Of a DNA stretch of 64,000 bases, positions 44,601 to 54,885 are shown one piece after another. Each line of letters opens with the position of its first letter. Position 1 is the first letter of the stretch. This stretch comes from Pleurodeles waltl. Lineage: Eukaryota; Chordata; Amphibia; Caudata; Salamandridae. Under the pieces are notes generated by a model. It worked only from the letters and a program-made list of their open reading frames with translations. It had not been told where the DNA came from and ran no database searches. Made by a program: the position numbers and the translations under genes. The stretch spans positions 1,270,675,123-1,270,739,122 of the forward strand of contig NC_090440.1 in NCBI RefSeq assembly GCF_031143425.1. Direction: 5' to 3'.

Positions 44601-47514
44601 AGCACTGACGGCAGCCATTGTCCCTGTTTCCAGCCTCCCTCTTCTGACTGCCTCCATCCTGTCTCTGTCTCCTGTTCCTCAGCCTATCCCATCCACACCA
44701 TCAGACCAGCCTGCACACACCTCAACACCCAAGGGCAGCTCATCCAGACATAAGCACCACAGATCACACAAGCATTCACCCAAGCAACACCCAGATGCAG
44801 ACATGCCAACAGTCACTACCACCCCTGTGTCCCCCTCCTCCTCGTCTCCCTCCTCCCTCCCTGTGACGTCTCCACTCACACCTGCATGCACACCACCATC
44901 AGCCAGTACTTCCATCACCAGCACACCCTCCAGTACAGTCCGCACACGTGCAGTCACCACCCCCACTGCCATTTACACGTCCCCTGTGTCCTCTCCCACT
45001 GTGTCTGTCACCCCCTCTTCCAAGACACACAAACGCAGGCAGCCACCCACCCAACAGCCATCCACCTCACGCCAGCCTCCGTCACAAGCACCTGCACCCA
45101 AAGACAGCACACCTGACTCTCCTACAACCACATCCTCTTCCTCCACTCCCATACCCACTACACCTACCCTTTACATTGGTCCTAAAAAACTTTACCTCTC
45201 AAAACTTAACCTCTTTGCCCCACCTGACCCACCCCCTCCATCTGCTAAGAGTCCCACGAGCACCTCAGCCACCACCAGCCCTGCTTCAAGTGTCAGCATT
45301 GTGCACGGGTTTTGGAGTCCACCCTTTCCCAGCACAGATACATCGGCCAGCAGCAAGGGGACAGCCAGCCCCCCCCCCCTGGAAAGAGAACCCGTAAACA
45401 GAAGGGCCGCCGCGAGAAGGCTGACACGGCTGCCCCCAAGGAGCAAAGTCCTGGGCCGTCACCTGCCACAACATCCAGGGGAGGCAAGGGCCAGAGAGCC
45501 TCATCGAAGGAGGGCAAGGGCAGCAGGGTGGAGAAGACAGCCAGCAGGGGCGCGGACCAGGAGGGCCCCACAAGCCCCATCCCGGGTGTGAGGGAGGACA
45601 CCCATGGGCCCAGGACTCCGTCAGCGAAGGGTCCAGCAACTGCACGGTCGGAGGGCGACTAAGCAGGGAGTCCTGGCCAGGTCTGGCTCCCTTGATTGAC
45701 TGGACAAGGACCGCTGAAGAGGGCCCCGCCGGGCAGCAAGGCACCGCTGAAGAGGGCCCCGCCGGGCAGAAAGGCACCGCTGAAGAGGGCCCCGCCGTGA
45801 AGAAAGGCATCGCTGAAGAGGGCCCCGCCGGGCAGAAAGGCACCGCTGAAGAGGGCCCACCGTGAAGAAAGGCACAGCTGAAGAGGGCCCCGCCGTGAAG
45901 AAAGGCACCGCTGAAGAGGGCCCCGCCGTGAAGAAAGGCACCGCTGAAGAGGGCCCCGCCGGGCAGAAAGGCACCGCTGAAGAGGGCCCCGCCGTGAAGA
46001 AAGGCACCGCTGAAGAGGGCCCCGCCGTGAAGAAAGGCACCGCTGAAGAGGGCCCCGCCGTGAAGAAAGGCACCGCTGAAGAGGGCCCCGCCGTGAAGAA
46101 AGGCACCGCTGAAGAGGGCCCCGCCGTGAAGAAAGGCACCGCTCCGCTGGGCCCCGCCGTCTCAAGCACCACTCCGCTGGGCCCTTCCTGTCAAGCACCG
46201 CTCCGCTGGGCCCCGCCGTCTCAAGCACCGCTCTGCTGGGCCCTTCCTGTCAAGCACCGCTCCGCTGGGCCTCGCCGTCTCAAGCACCGCTCCGCTGGGC
46301 CCTTCCTGTCAAGCCCCGCTCCGCTGGGCCTCGCCGTCTCAAGCACCGCTCCGCTGGGCCCTTCCTGTCAAGCACCGCTCCGCTGGGCCTCGCCGTCTCA
46401 AGCACCGCTCCGCTGGGCCCTTCCTGTCAAGCACCGCTCCGCTGGGCCTCGCCGTCTCAAGCACCGCTCCGCTGGGCCCTTCCTGTCAAGCACCGCTCCG
46501 CTGGGCCTCGCCGTCTCAAGCACCGCTCCGCGGGGCCCCCTGCCTCCTCCATTACCTTTGGAGTCTGTAATCCACCTGATGGCCTGTGTCTCTGCACTCC
46601 CCAGGATGGCAGAGTGGGCAGACCACCCACTGTAGAGACTTGTGAGACTGTGGCTTTGCACTCCCCAGGATGGCACAGTGGGCAGACCACCCACTGTAGA
46701 GACTTGTGAGACTGTGGCTTTGCACTCCCCAGGATGGCAGAGTGGGCAGACCACCCACTGTAGAGACTTGTGAGACTGTGGCTTTGCACTCCCCAGGATG
46801 GCACAGTGGGCAGACCACCCTCTGTAGAGACTTGTGAGACTGTGGCTTTGCACTCCCCAGGATGGCACAGTGGGCAGACCACCCACTGTAGAGACTTGTG
46901 AGACTGTGGCTTTGCACTCCCCAGGATGGCACAGTGGGCATGGTGGACCCTTCGTGGATCTGGCGTTGTGGACTCATGTGGCTGAGGTGCCCCCCATTCC
47001 TTTCCCCCTGAGGTGCCTGTAGTTTTGTCCTCTGATGCCCCAGCAGTGTTCCCTCCAACGGACTCAGGTCTCCTGTGTGGGCTTTGCCCATGTGTTGATA
47101 CACTTTGGCCCACGGACAGTGGAAATTTATGTGACTGTGCAGGACTTATTGCCTATGTTTATCGGTTTAGCAAGGTTCTTACTTGATTTTTTTAAAATCA
47201 TATTGCTATTTTACCATGACTTCAATGACCCTCTTTTATACATAAATTTTGATTCTCACTTTAATTATGTGTTTGGATTATTCCGGGGGGTTTGGGTGGT
47301 GTCACTGTGACTTGGTGCTCTGCATTGGTGTGTAGATAGTTGGGGGGGGGGGTCGCATATGTGTGTGCACGTAAGCTTTCGTCCTCCCCCCTCCCCTGTG
47401 TCGTAGGTGCAGTACTCACCGTTGTCGTCTGCGCCGGCGTTCGTACTCGTGGTAGATGAGCAGGTAGACAAGAGCTGGTAGGATGTTTAATTCGGGTTCC
47501 ATGCTGTTCTCCAT
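41608..47514 (-). CDS. Harbinger transposase, intact two-exon gene (copy B)
   Basis: HARBI1/DDE_Tnp_4-type nuclease that cuts at the TIRs. Exon 1 47514-47420 (MENSMEPELNILPALVYLLI, then YHEYERRRRRQ plus two bases; donor CG|GTGAGT). Exon 2 42643-41608 after TTCCTAG. Joining completes an Arg codon in frame and gives 376 residues without a stop. Residues about 43-376: NPPVYRPLVDLSTMEERHI, LDRATIHELCAQLEPD, LASGSF, IDGTHV (D175), PGSVHD (D225), GDSGYP (D251), IERTFG (E287), CCMLHNLALRR and an acidic tail ending in YFQ. D175, a second Asp and E287 are the candidate catalytic acids. The 4.8-kb intron contains Myb2 on the other strand. A GTAAGA donor 7 nt after the stop suggests a spliced 3'UTR. No intron interrupts the GDSGY site. 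Confidence 0.93.
42830..43040. promoter_or_regulatory. Internal GC-rich candidate promoter for Myb2 (copy B)
   Basis: CpG-rich segment just upstream of Myb2 with GGCGG/CCGCC words like the TIRs, a short direct repeat (GTACGCACCGCCGC, twice around 42974-43000) and a YY1-type CCGCCATTTT at 43010-43019, 88 bases before the ATG. Counterparts exist in A and, diverged, in C (about 32560-32695). Promoter activity is inferred. Confidence 0.45.
43107..45662 (+). pseudogene. Myb2: second SANT-domain gene, three exons (copy B)
   Basis: Exon 1 43107-43220, exon 2 43427-43697, exon 3 from 44081, all with GT/AG borders identical in position to A. SANT-like domain over exons 1-2: SEEL(stop)KLVDGVLPQYALLYG, VSAHQKVDIWRAIAKEVRD, HCRKRWEDIRRGTRKTAES, then TFTPLMSRILAVAYTDLDG. 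Exon 3: acidic Ser/Thr stretch, LSEEVIDLLQTIIVGQSTLL and AIQGVEREVHRSNAYLEGI helices, a His/Lys/Ser patch, a long Ser/Thr/Pro region, and a basic tail ending ARSEGD at 45662. Lesions: TAG at codon 18 (43158-43160; A is Glu there) and a C-run at 45369-45379 of 11 versus 9 in A, which shifts the tail. Cellular function is unknown; DNA binding is inferred from the domain. Confidence 0.82.
45705..46535. repeat. Two-part GC-rich minisatellite (copy B)
   Basis: First part (to about 46145): roughly thirteen 33-bp units with GAAGAGGGCCCCGCCGTGAA, some with GGGCAG replacing GTGAAG. Second part: alternating 30- and 29-bp units (CTCGCCGTCTCAAG / CCTTCCTGTCAAG after CCGCTCCGCTGGGC), forming a 59-bp higher-order repeat. 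Same two unit families and order as A, but different unit arrangement. Confidence 0.92.
46586..46945. repeat. 64-bp tandem repeat, about six units (copy B)
   Basis: GTGGCTTTGCACTCCCCAGG starts at 46650, 46714, 46778, 46842 and 46906, exactly 64 bases apart, after a partial first unit. Copy A has two units at 20237-20362. Confidence 0.92.
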
Positions 47515-47833
47515 CCTCGTGGAGTGTGTATAGGTGAGCGTTTTCCCGTTCGTAGTCTGTTTCCGCCGTGTTTTTATTGGCGGGGCTCCCGTCCCGGAAA
47601 AGGTGGCGGATTGGTGAGTTGTGATAGTGTGGGCGGTACATTGTCTGCCGCCTGTCTGTTGGTGGTGACCGCCGCGCTGTTTGTTTGTGCCGCCGTGGCG
47701 GTCGGAGTGTTAAAGCGGCAGCCTGTGTTGGCGGTTCCCGCCAGGGTCAGAATTCCATTTTTTGGACCGCCAGCCTGTTGGCGGGTTGGCCGCCGCTTTA
47801 TCACCGACCGCCAGGGTTGGAATGACCCCCATA

Positions 47834-49865
47834 ATCATTGCTAGCTGTATACTTGTCTTCAGGGGAGGCACAGATCTCCCACTGTATCAGTCGAACTTTG
47901 ATTCATTCATGTGGAGGAGGGATAGACCATGGAAGCTTTGGGGATCCTCAGTGGAGTTCTTTGTGTTCTCCTCATGGTCACTTCCCATCAATGCACCATC
48001 TTGTTCCATGTTGCAAGGTCTCTCTCTGGGTGGTCGTCCCTGCAGACCCCATGGAGGTGCAACCCCTGTGCCACTGCCCACTCCAGTACATCCTTTTGCC
48101 ATCTGTTGTGAGTCTGTTGTGAGTCGGGGTGGGTGCCTACCCCCAATGAATGGCTATACAGGTCTGGCAAGCACCAGATCTAGGAGAGCAAATCTTTGAT
48201 TTATTCTTCGCCCTTCATTGGGGAGTGGAAGAAGTCTGAGGAGGCAGTGTGGGATTATCCAAGCCAATCGGATCCCCGTTTTCTGGGTCACCTATTCCAT
48301 TATCTGCATCCAGTACAGCCACAGAGCCCTGCAACTCTATGTAGTGTGGACAAATCTGGCAGGGGATACAGTGCATTGCACAGTCAGTTATGCGCATCAA
48401 GTAGATCCTGCTACATCACTGTGGGGTCAGATACGCCCTATGGAGTAGGTAGAATTGCTCTAACACCTGGATTTACTTGAAGTACTCTGCCCTAGCTCTT
48501 CACCACTCATTGCCGGTTCCAAATGCTCATCCCACCAAAGGCGAGAATTTTCCTGTCTCCCTTTAGGGCTGCATAGATTTGAGAAATAAGGCCCCTCTGT
48601 AAACCCCGATATAGCAAGACCCTCAACACCTGGGATTCCTCTGGCTCGTTAGGGTAGCTAGTCCATATATGCGTGATATACCTGCATAGTATAGAAACTG
48701 TCCCGGGCCAACCCCAAACAACACGCCTTCATCGGACAATGTTATAAATATTCAGGTGCAAATCACCGGCATTCTGGCAGGTTCCTGCTATCAAGGGCGC
48801 TACATGCATGGAGTCTCTTAGATGTATAAAGGGGGTGAGCCACCAGAGTAGGAACATTTTTACATTTCGTCACTGCCTTCTTCCAGGCTTGAGCTACCTG
48901 TGATTCTATAAACAGTGTACCCTTTGGGACTCTACACCCACTAATCAGGAGCTTTGGGAGATTGATCAAGGGTACCAATCCCAATAGTAGCTTCTTTTCC
49001 CGGGTCAGATCTTCCTCACCATCATGCTACATACTGAAGTAGCCCCTCCAGGTACTTCATCACGAGATCAGGTAGACCCAGACCTCCCTGCTTCTGATCC
49101 AATTTCAGGGACTCAAGTTTCACCCTGCTACATTTATTCGCTCAGACCAGAGACAACAGCAGTCCGTCAAGTCACTGAAACAGTGCCTTTGGTAAAGTAC
49201 AAAAGGAGTTCAACATAACATATAGGCATCTTGGTAAAAGTACCATTTTGCCACCTGTCCCATGACCGGCAATGGCAGGGTCTTCCAAAACTCCTCAGCA
49301 TGCGGCTCATGTTCAGGTCATATTGCATGTGGTCGGTGTGCATCACCTGGATTCCCAGGTATCGAAAATGGGCTGGTTCCCAGGGGAGGCCCACCACTGG
49401 GAGGCCTGTCACCGTGCACGAGGCTAATGCTGCCATGGGAAACACACCATCTCATGGCAGTTAACCAAGAGACCTGAGAGATGTCCAAAATGCTTCATGA
49501 GTAGTAGGAGTTGTGGAACAGTGTAAACAGGATCAGTCACATAAAGGAGAGTGTTTTCCGTTACATGGATATGACAGAGGTGGTGTCTCCCACCCTTATC
49601 CCCTTGTCGGCAAGTTTGCCCCTCAGAGAACGCACCAGAGGACATTTATAGCAAGGGCAAGAGACAGCGACAGAGGGTACCCTTATCTGGTGCCTCCCCC
49701 AAAGACGATAACTTCTGACAAAATCTGGCCTATGCACACCCATGCCCTGGGCGCCATGTATAACAGGCAGATCCAAGCAAGGTACAATGGGCCAAAACCC
49801 TCTGTGGAGCACTTCCCAGAAATATGTCCAGGATAGAGTATCAAAGGCTTTATTATTCAGACATT
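47834..49865 (-). mobile_element. L1-type LINE, ORF2 3' part, 5'-truncated
   Basis: Read on the minus strand from about 49855: remnants of RT motif A (codons for FDTLSW near 49845-49825), a GTR-GYPLS box near 49690, KLADKGIRVGD near 49600, LLYVTDPVYTVPQLL and LVNCH near 49540-49450, then VVGLPWEPAHFRYLGIQV (49400-49345), typical of L1 reverse transcriptase and thumb. Downstream frames (about 48984-48760, 48480-48200) fit the ORF2 carboxy region including a Cys/His segment. Many stops. The 3' end abuts copy B's target site. Confidence 0.78.
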
Positions 49866-50170
49866 ATTTGTAAAAAAAAATGTCAGACGTAAAAAAGTAT
49901 TGATTTGCAGTAGAAAAGATGTTTGACAATTTTGGCAACATATCAGACACAATAAGATCACTAATGTAACCTAGGCATGAGATGTCTTTTGATTGTGAAA
50001 GTATTGCGTGACAATTTTTATTGATAGTTTGTTTTCCCTGCATGCAAACATATGACCCCGGGGCTAGGAAGAAGAAGGCTTCCTCAAGTCTATAGATTGT
50101 TTCCAGACCTTGCCACCATGTAGGAAAGGGACTAATGAAAAGGCTCAGGTTAAATAGGCAAACAATACAG
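49866..50170. other. No gene seen
   Basis: AT-rich sequence between the L1 fragment and the first recognisable H4 transposase codons. It may contain the lost H4 left end; no TIR could be identified. Confidence 0.4.
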
Positions 50171-51136
50171 TATTTGTTTCAGCAGCTGGAGCCTGATCTC
50201 ATGCCTCACAATTGAATCACAACAGCAATAATACAATTGAAAACTTGTGGCAGAACTTAATTTTGTGGCCACTGGCTCATTTCAATACACTGTGGCAGTA
50301 TCTGGAGTCATGTGATAGCCAATTTCTAGTGGTGTGCTATAAGAAGTCCTTGCTTCAATGATGAGACACATCAACAGCTTCATCCAAGTTTCAAAGAGCT
50401 CAGGATCCGGCCAATGTGAAGGGAGAATTGTATGATTTGGGTGGCCTACCACATGTGGTTGGAGCAATTGATAGCCTAAATTTTGCCTTGGTGCAACCAC
50501 ATGCAAGGGAACAGATCTACTGCAATTGAAATATCTTCTATTCCATCAATGTTCAAGTTGTCTGCTCACCAGATTTATACATCTCAAGTGTGTGTGTCTT
50601 GCTTTCCTGGGTCAACACGTGATTCCTTTGTACCACGGAACAGCACCATATACCTGGAAATGGGACAACTTGGACATGAGAGACCCTGGCTTGTTGGTAA
50701 GTACCATATGACTTGAGGATCCTTTCGTTTAATCCCAGTTTAAGAATCTACAGTGGCCTGATATGATTTTAATTAATCAATTTATTGCTTCCATGTAGGC
50801 GTCTCAGCATATCCCAACCGTCTGTGGTTGTGGGCACCGTTGAGGAATCCAACAACATCAGGGGACGTCCGCTTCAGTGAGGCCCATGGAAGAACATGGA
50901 GACCGGCAAAGCGATCTTTTGGGCTCCTGAAGGCCAGATTTAGGTGTCTGGACATGACCGATGGAGCTCTCCTCTATTCACCCAATAATGTGTGCCAAAT
51001 CATGGTTGCCTGTTGGACGCTGCACAACATTGCCCTGCGATGGCACATTTCAATCATTGCAGAGGAGGGAGACCGTGAAGAGTTACCAGGTGAGGATGTT
51101 GAAATGCCCAATGAAGATGATAATGGTGAAGAGTAA
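50170..51136 (+). pseudogene. Harbinger transposase remnant of H4 (plus-strand part)
   Basis: Starts within the amino region (QLEPDLMP near 50180) and continues in shifting frames: FVATGSFQYTVAVSG near 50265-50310, GAIDS near 50465, SINVQVVCSPDLYIS near 50540-50590. Donor GGTAAGT at 50697 and acceptor TTCCATGTAG ending 50798 give a 102-bp intron at the same GDxGY position as in H1 and C. The last exon (50799-51136) is open: AYPNRLWLWAPLRNP, SEAHGRTWRPAKRSFGLLKARFRCLDM, SPNNVCQIMVACWTLHNIALR, acidic tail. GDSGYP reads GVSAYP and the ERTFG Glu is Lys, so catalytic sites are lost. Confidence 0.82.
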
Positions 51137-51639
51137 GGAACTGACCTACGTCAAGCTGTCTTTGACCACGTCTTCACCTGAGTGTAAGTGTACCCTTACA
51201 TATTGTGACATCCAATGTCAGAACAACTTGAGACAGATAGAACCTATCAGTCTGCAATGATGATTTGAAGAATGGTTAATTCATAAAAGCCCCAGGCACA
51301 TATATTTGTGGATCAGAGTTTTAATACATTGACTGCTATGTCTATTGACATAGATTAACTTTGCTTGTGCTAAGTATATGTGTTTTCCTAATGTGTCATT
51401 TGTGTCAAATTATGTGAACTCATTAATACACCCTTGTTATTCTGGTTCAGGGTCCTTCACAATGTCATCTTCATTTGGACATTTCAAAGTTCTGAAATTT
51501 GCAGTGATATGTTGCTGTTGGAAAGTACAAAGGGAACAAGGGCTGATCCTGGGATGGACAGATTTTGTACAAGGACAACTTGCACTATGATTAAATGGAA
51601 GTTCGTGAGATAGTAACATACCTGTTTTCTGTAGAAAGT
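51137..51639. other. No gene seen
   Basis: AT-rich interval between two oppositely oriented transposase remnants. It may be 3'UTR of the plus-strand remnant. Confidence 0.4.
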
Positions 51640-52062
51640 TGCAGCCAAGGGAATATGTACTGCTTAACCTGCTCTAACCAAATGGGTATGTCAGGCAATA
51701 GCATACTAGTCTCCCTTCACATTGGCTAAATCTTCAATTTGTGTTCAGTGTAGGAAGCTGTTGATGTGTCTCCCATTGGTTGGGAGAACTTTTGTTAGCA
51801 GACCAGATACTGCCATAGTGTCATGAAATGGTAATGTGGCCTCCAATTTTTTTACTGCCATGATATAGACTATTGGTCTTATTGATGCAAGATTCTTATA
51901 GTGAGGGCAAGATGTCTGGCTCCAGCTGAGATCATGCATCAATAATAGTTTGCCTATTTAATTTTATTTCATGTAATATTCCCTTTCCTCCATGGTATCA
52001 AGGTTTTGGATTGCCAACTTCTAAATGGCACAGACTGCCTGGCTTCTGCATGGTTTGTGGAA
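51640..52062 (-). pseudogene. Second, inverted transposase amino-terminal remnant
   Basis: On the minus strand: LDTMEEREYYMK near 52005-51970 (TMEERHIILRY in A/B), LEPDILP in a shifted frame near 51925, FHDTMAVSGLLTKVLP near 51830-51785, RHINSFLH, then DLANVKGD near 51730. It overlaps in content with the start of the plus-strand remnant (QLEPD to NVKGE), so it is not simply its missing 5' part. Either a second Harbinger fragment or an internal inverted duplication. Confidence 0.7.
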
Positions 52063-53460
52063 TGCATATTTGATTGTGTCACAAACATGTTACTTAGAAA
52101 TGTATGACATCAATACATTTCAATCTCATTGTTTCTTTTTCCATCTTTTTTAAACATGGGAAACACATTCCCAAGTTACTATCTATTATTTGTTTTAGTG
52201 TCATATTGTTTCACAGATTTAAAAAATGATGGTGTACTGAAGACATAAAACATGCATTAACACAGTAAATACATCTCCTGTCTTTCACTTTGTTTTATGT
52301 CCATTTATTTTGAACAAAAGGATGAGTGCAGTAGCTTTAAAACCACAAAGAAAAAAATACAGTAATAAAAAAAAGTCCATCATGATTGGTTAAACTATAT
52401 TTGCTGAGCACAAATTGTTTGGAGTCCAATGTACAAAATACATCTTTCCTCAGAAAACAAAAGTATTTCCATGAAATAGTCCACAGAGTGAATGGTAGAC
52501 ACACACTGGAGGAAATTAGGTTTGTCGTCTCTTGGAGGTGGTGGTAGTGGTGGACATCTTGCCATCCTCTCCTGGTGGTCTGGATGAATGTTCTCGGGAG
52601 GGGGGGGTTTGAAGGAACTTAGATGGGTGGATCAGTTTCCTGCTATGGCAGGACCTCCCAGTCTATGGCTGCCGAAGGTGTATTGGGTTCTGATTTAGAA
52701 GGGGACAGACAGGGGTAGATGGTACAAGAAAAACCCTGCCCATGTGATGCTAAGTGTCAAATATCACCCCAGTCAAGGAGCACAAATTGGAGTTGTGATT
52801 CTGTAACTCAATAAGGTGCTCTCTCTAAACCCGCTTAAGGTCTCTGATCTCTGTTAGGTCCTGGTCCATCCCAAGATTTGGTCAATGGAGGTCTGGGTGA
52901 CAAGGATGCCAGTGGACTCACTTTCCTGGCTCACTGATTCCCTCCCACAATGCCTGCCCCCACTAGCCTGTGCCCTTGAGGCTGTTTCGCCAATCACACT
53001 GGGTCCTGGCACAACTAGAGGTGGCGTTGGAGTAGCCAGAACTGTGAGGCGCAAGATGGGAGTTGTGTTCCTCTGGACACAGGGACTAGAATTAGCTATA
53101 TACATAGTTGTTGTAGCAGCTGGGTTGGGAGGTTTAGGTGTGGCCCCAGTGTTACTCACTTGGGCTGTCTACCCAGACAGACCACATAGACCAGACATCC
53201 CCTCACCATCCAGTCTTGCAGGATTGGTGTCCTCACTGAAAGCTTGATCTTGACCTAGAGTGGAGGTGTCCTCAGTTGCAGCAGGTGGTCCACTGGACCT
53301 GGGCATTGGTCCTAATCTGAACTACACAATACAAATAATTAAAGGTCTGTATTTTACCTCAAATCTGTCTCAGCAACAGATGACACAATATAAAGGAAAG
53401 CAAAAAAATATGATTAATGGCATGTTGATGCCTTTGTGTGATTTTTCATTTTTTACTTAA

Positions 53461-54182
53461 GCAAGTTAATGTACAAGGAGGCACCTCTCAGTAACAATGA
53501 TGGAGACATGGAAAAAGTTATTTAGGAAGTGTACGTTCCATGCACCAGACATGCAAATCACCACATTAGAGAGTAAATTTGAGAGTTGAGCAATTTCAAG
53601 GTCTAGCAGCCTCCAGAACAAACCATGGTACAACTTATGGATTCAATTATATCACATGAACACTGCAAATTAAATTGTATATCAGTAATACATAAAATCA
53701 GCATGCCACAGAACATGATTGGAAAACTTTGAACACACACACAAGGATTTCTACAAGCACGTAGATCTATTCAATGGAGTTATGAGAAGGTGACAACATA
53801 CTGGATCAACACAGCGCATTACTTTTTTAAACATACATTAAATGGTGAATGACAACTACATAAAGTTTGTCTTTTGTGCACAAGTGGATGGAAAGGAAGT
53901 TTGGGCAACATCCCATTGCACTATTGTTTTGCAGAGACAAAAGCAGGCCATCACGGTAATTGTAGTCATTTGTGAATACTTTCGCCGAAAAGTGAGTAAC
54001 ACATACACATATAAGTTAGTACAGTGAAAATTAAACACTCATCTATGATATGTACACATATAATAATGTGCACAGGTTACAACACCACTTACAAGCACTA
54101 TACCTTCATGTGTATGTGGATGGAGTTTGGAACCTGTTTCTTGAAAATAAGACAACCTACATTGAGATACAGCAAAGGACTA
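53461..54182. other. H4 Myb1 intron, no gene
   Basis: AT-rich intronic sequence; nothing recognisable on either strand. Confidence 0.4.
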
Positions 54183-54885
54183 GGGGCCAGATGTAGGAAA
54201 CGATTTGCGAGTCGCAAACGGCAAAAAATGTCATTTGCGAATCGCAAATCTCAGTTTCCTATGCAGAAATGCATTTTGCGAGTCGGGACCGACTCGCAAA
54301 ATGCATTTCCGAATCACAAATAGGAAGGGGTGTTCCCTTCCTATTTGCGATTCGCAGTGGTATGCAATACCATTTGCGACCGCATATGCGGTCACAAATG
54401 GTGTTGCAGTTACCATCCACTTGAAGTGGATGGTACCCCACTCGCAAATTGGAAGGGGTCCCATGGTGAATGGACCACAAATTATTTTTTCAGGGCAGGT
54501 AGTGGTCCAAGGGACCACTACCTGCCCTGAAAAAATACCGAAACTAAAGGTTTCGGATTTTTTTTTAAGTGCAGCTCGTTTTCCTTTAAGGAAAACGGGC
54601 TACACTTAAAAAAAAAAAAACTGCTTTATTTATAAGCAGTCACGAACATGGAGGTCTGCTGACTACAGCAGGCCTCCATGTTTGCGAGTGCCCATAGTCG
54701 CTATGGGGCCGCAATTTGTGACCCACCTCATTAATATTAATGAGGTGGGTCTTTGCGACCCCATACCGACTCGCAGACGGTGTCTGAGACACTGTTCTGC
54801 ATACCAATTTGCGAGTTGCAAATTGCGAGTCGGAAGGACTCGCAATTTGCAACTCGCAAATTGGATTTTTGCTACATCTGGCCCC
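54183..54885. mobile_element. Palindromic MITE with GGGCCAGATGTAG ends
   Basis: Ends GGGGCCAGATGTAGGAAA and its near-complement TTGCTACATCTGGCCCC. The interior is a long mosaic of TTTGCGAGTCGCAAA-type words, TTAATATTAATGAGG and several inverted segments (e.g. 54500-54545, 54575-54625). The flanks are CTAG on both sides, so the TSD could be read as 3 or 4 bases. A diverged second copy is at 60841-61519. Superfamily not certain. Confidence 0.82.

Larger units (their letters stand above)
39014..47830 (+). mobile_element. Harbinger copy B, complete, TSD ATA, intact transposase
   Basis: An 8817-bp element. Left end GGGGGTCATTCTGACCTCGG; right end, reverse-complemented, GGGGGTCATTCCAACCCTGG. ATA lies at 39011-39013 and 47831-47833. 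Same family as A but inverted, with a different TSD, so the two inserted independently. Genes: Myb1 plus 39612-41101, transposase minus 47514-41608, Myb2 plus 43107-45662 within the transposase intron. The transposase is uninterrupted; Myb1 and Myb2 have small frame lesions. Confidence 0.95.

Noticed and set aside
43966..45591. 541-codon frame beginning at 43966 as a stand-alone gene
   Set aside because: Its upstream part lies before a clear GTGCATTAG acceptor (44081) and is not conserved in A or C. The coding part is exon 3 of Myb2, and the last about 70 codons are out of frame after the C-run.
45862..46635. 257-codon plus-strand frame over the B minisatellite (KKGTAEEGPAV repeats) and similar long frames at 20377-21413 in A
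   Set aside because: The units are multiples of three or nearly so, which keeps several frames on both strands open at once. The Myb2 stop precedes the array in both copies, and no start or splice signal ties the frames to a gene.
19354..47830. A and B as a segmental inverted duplication
   Set aside because: Each has its own 3-bp target duplication (TTA, ATA) exactly at its TIRs and unrelated flanks, so they are independent transposon insertions.
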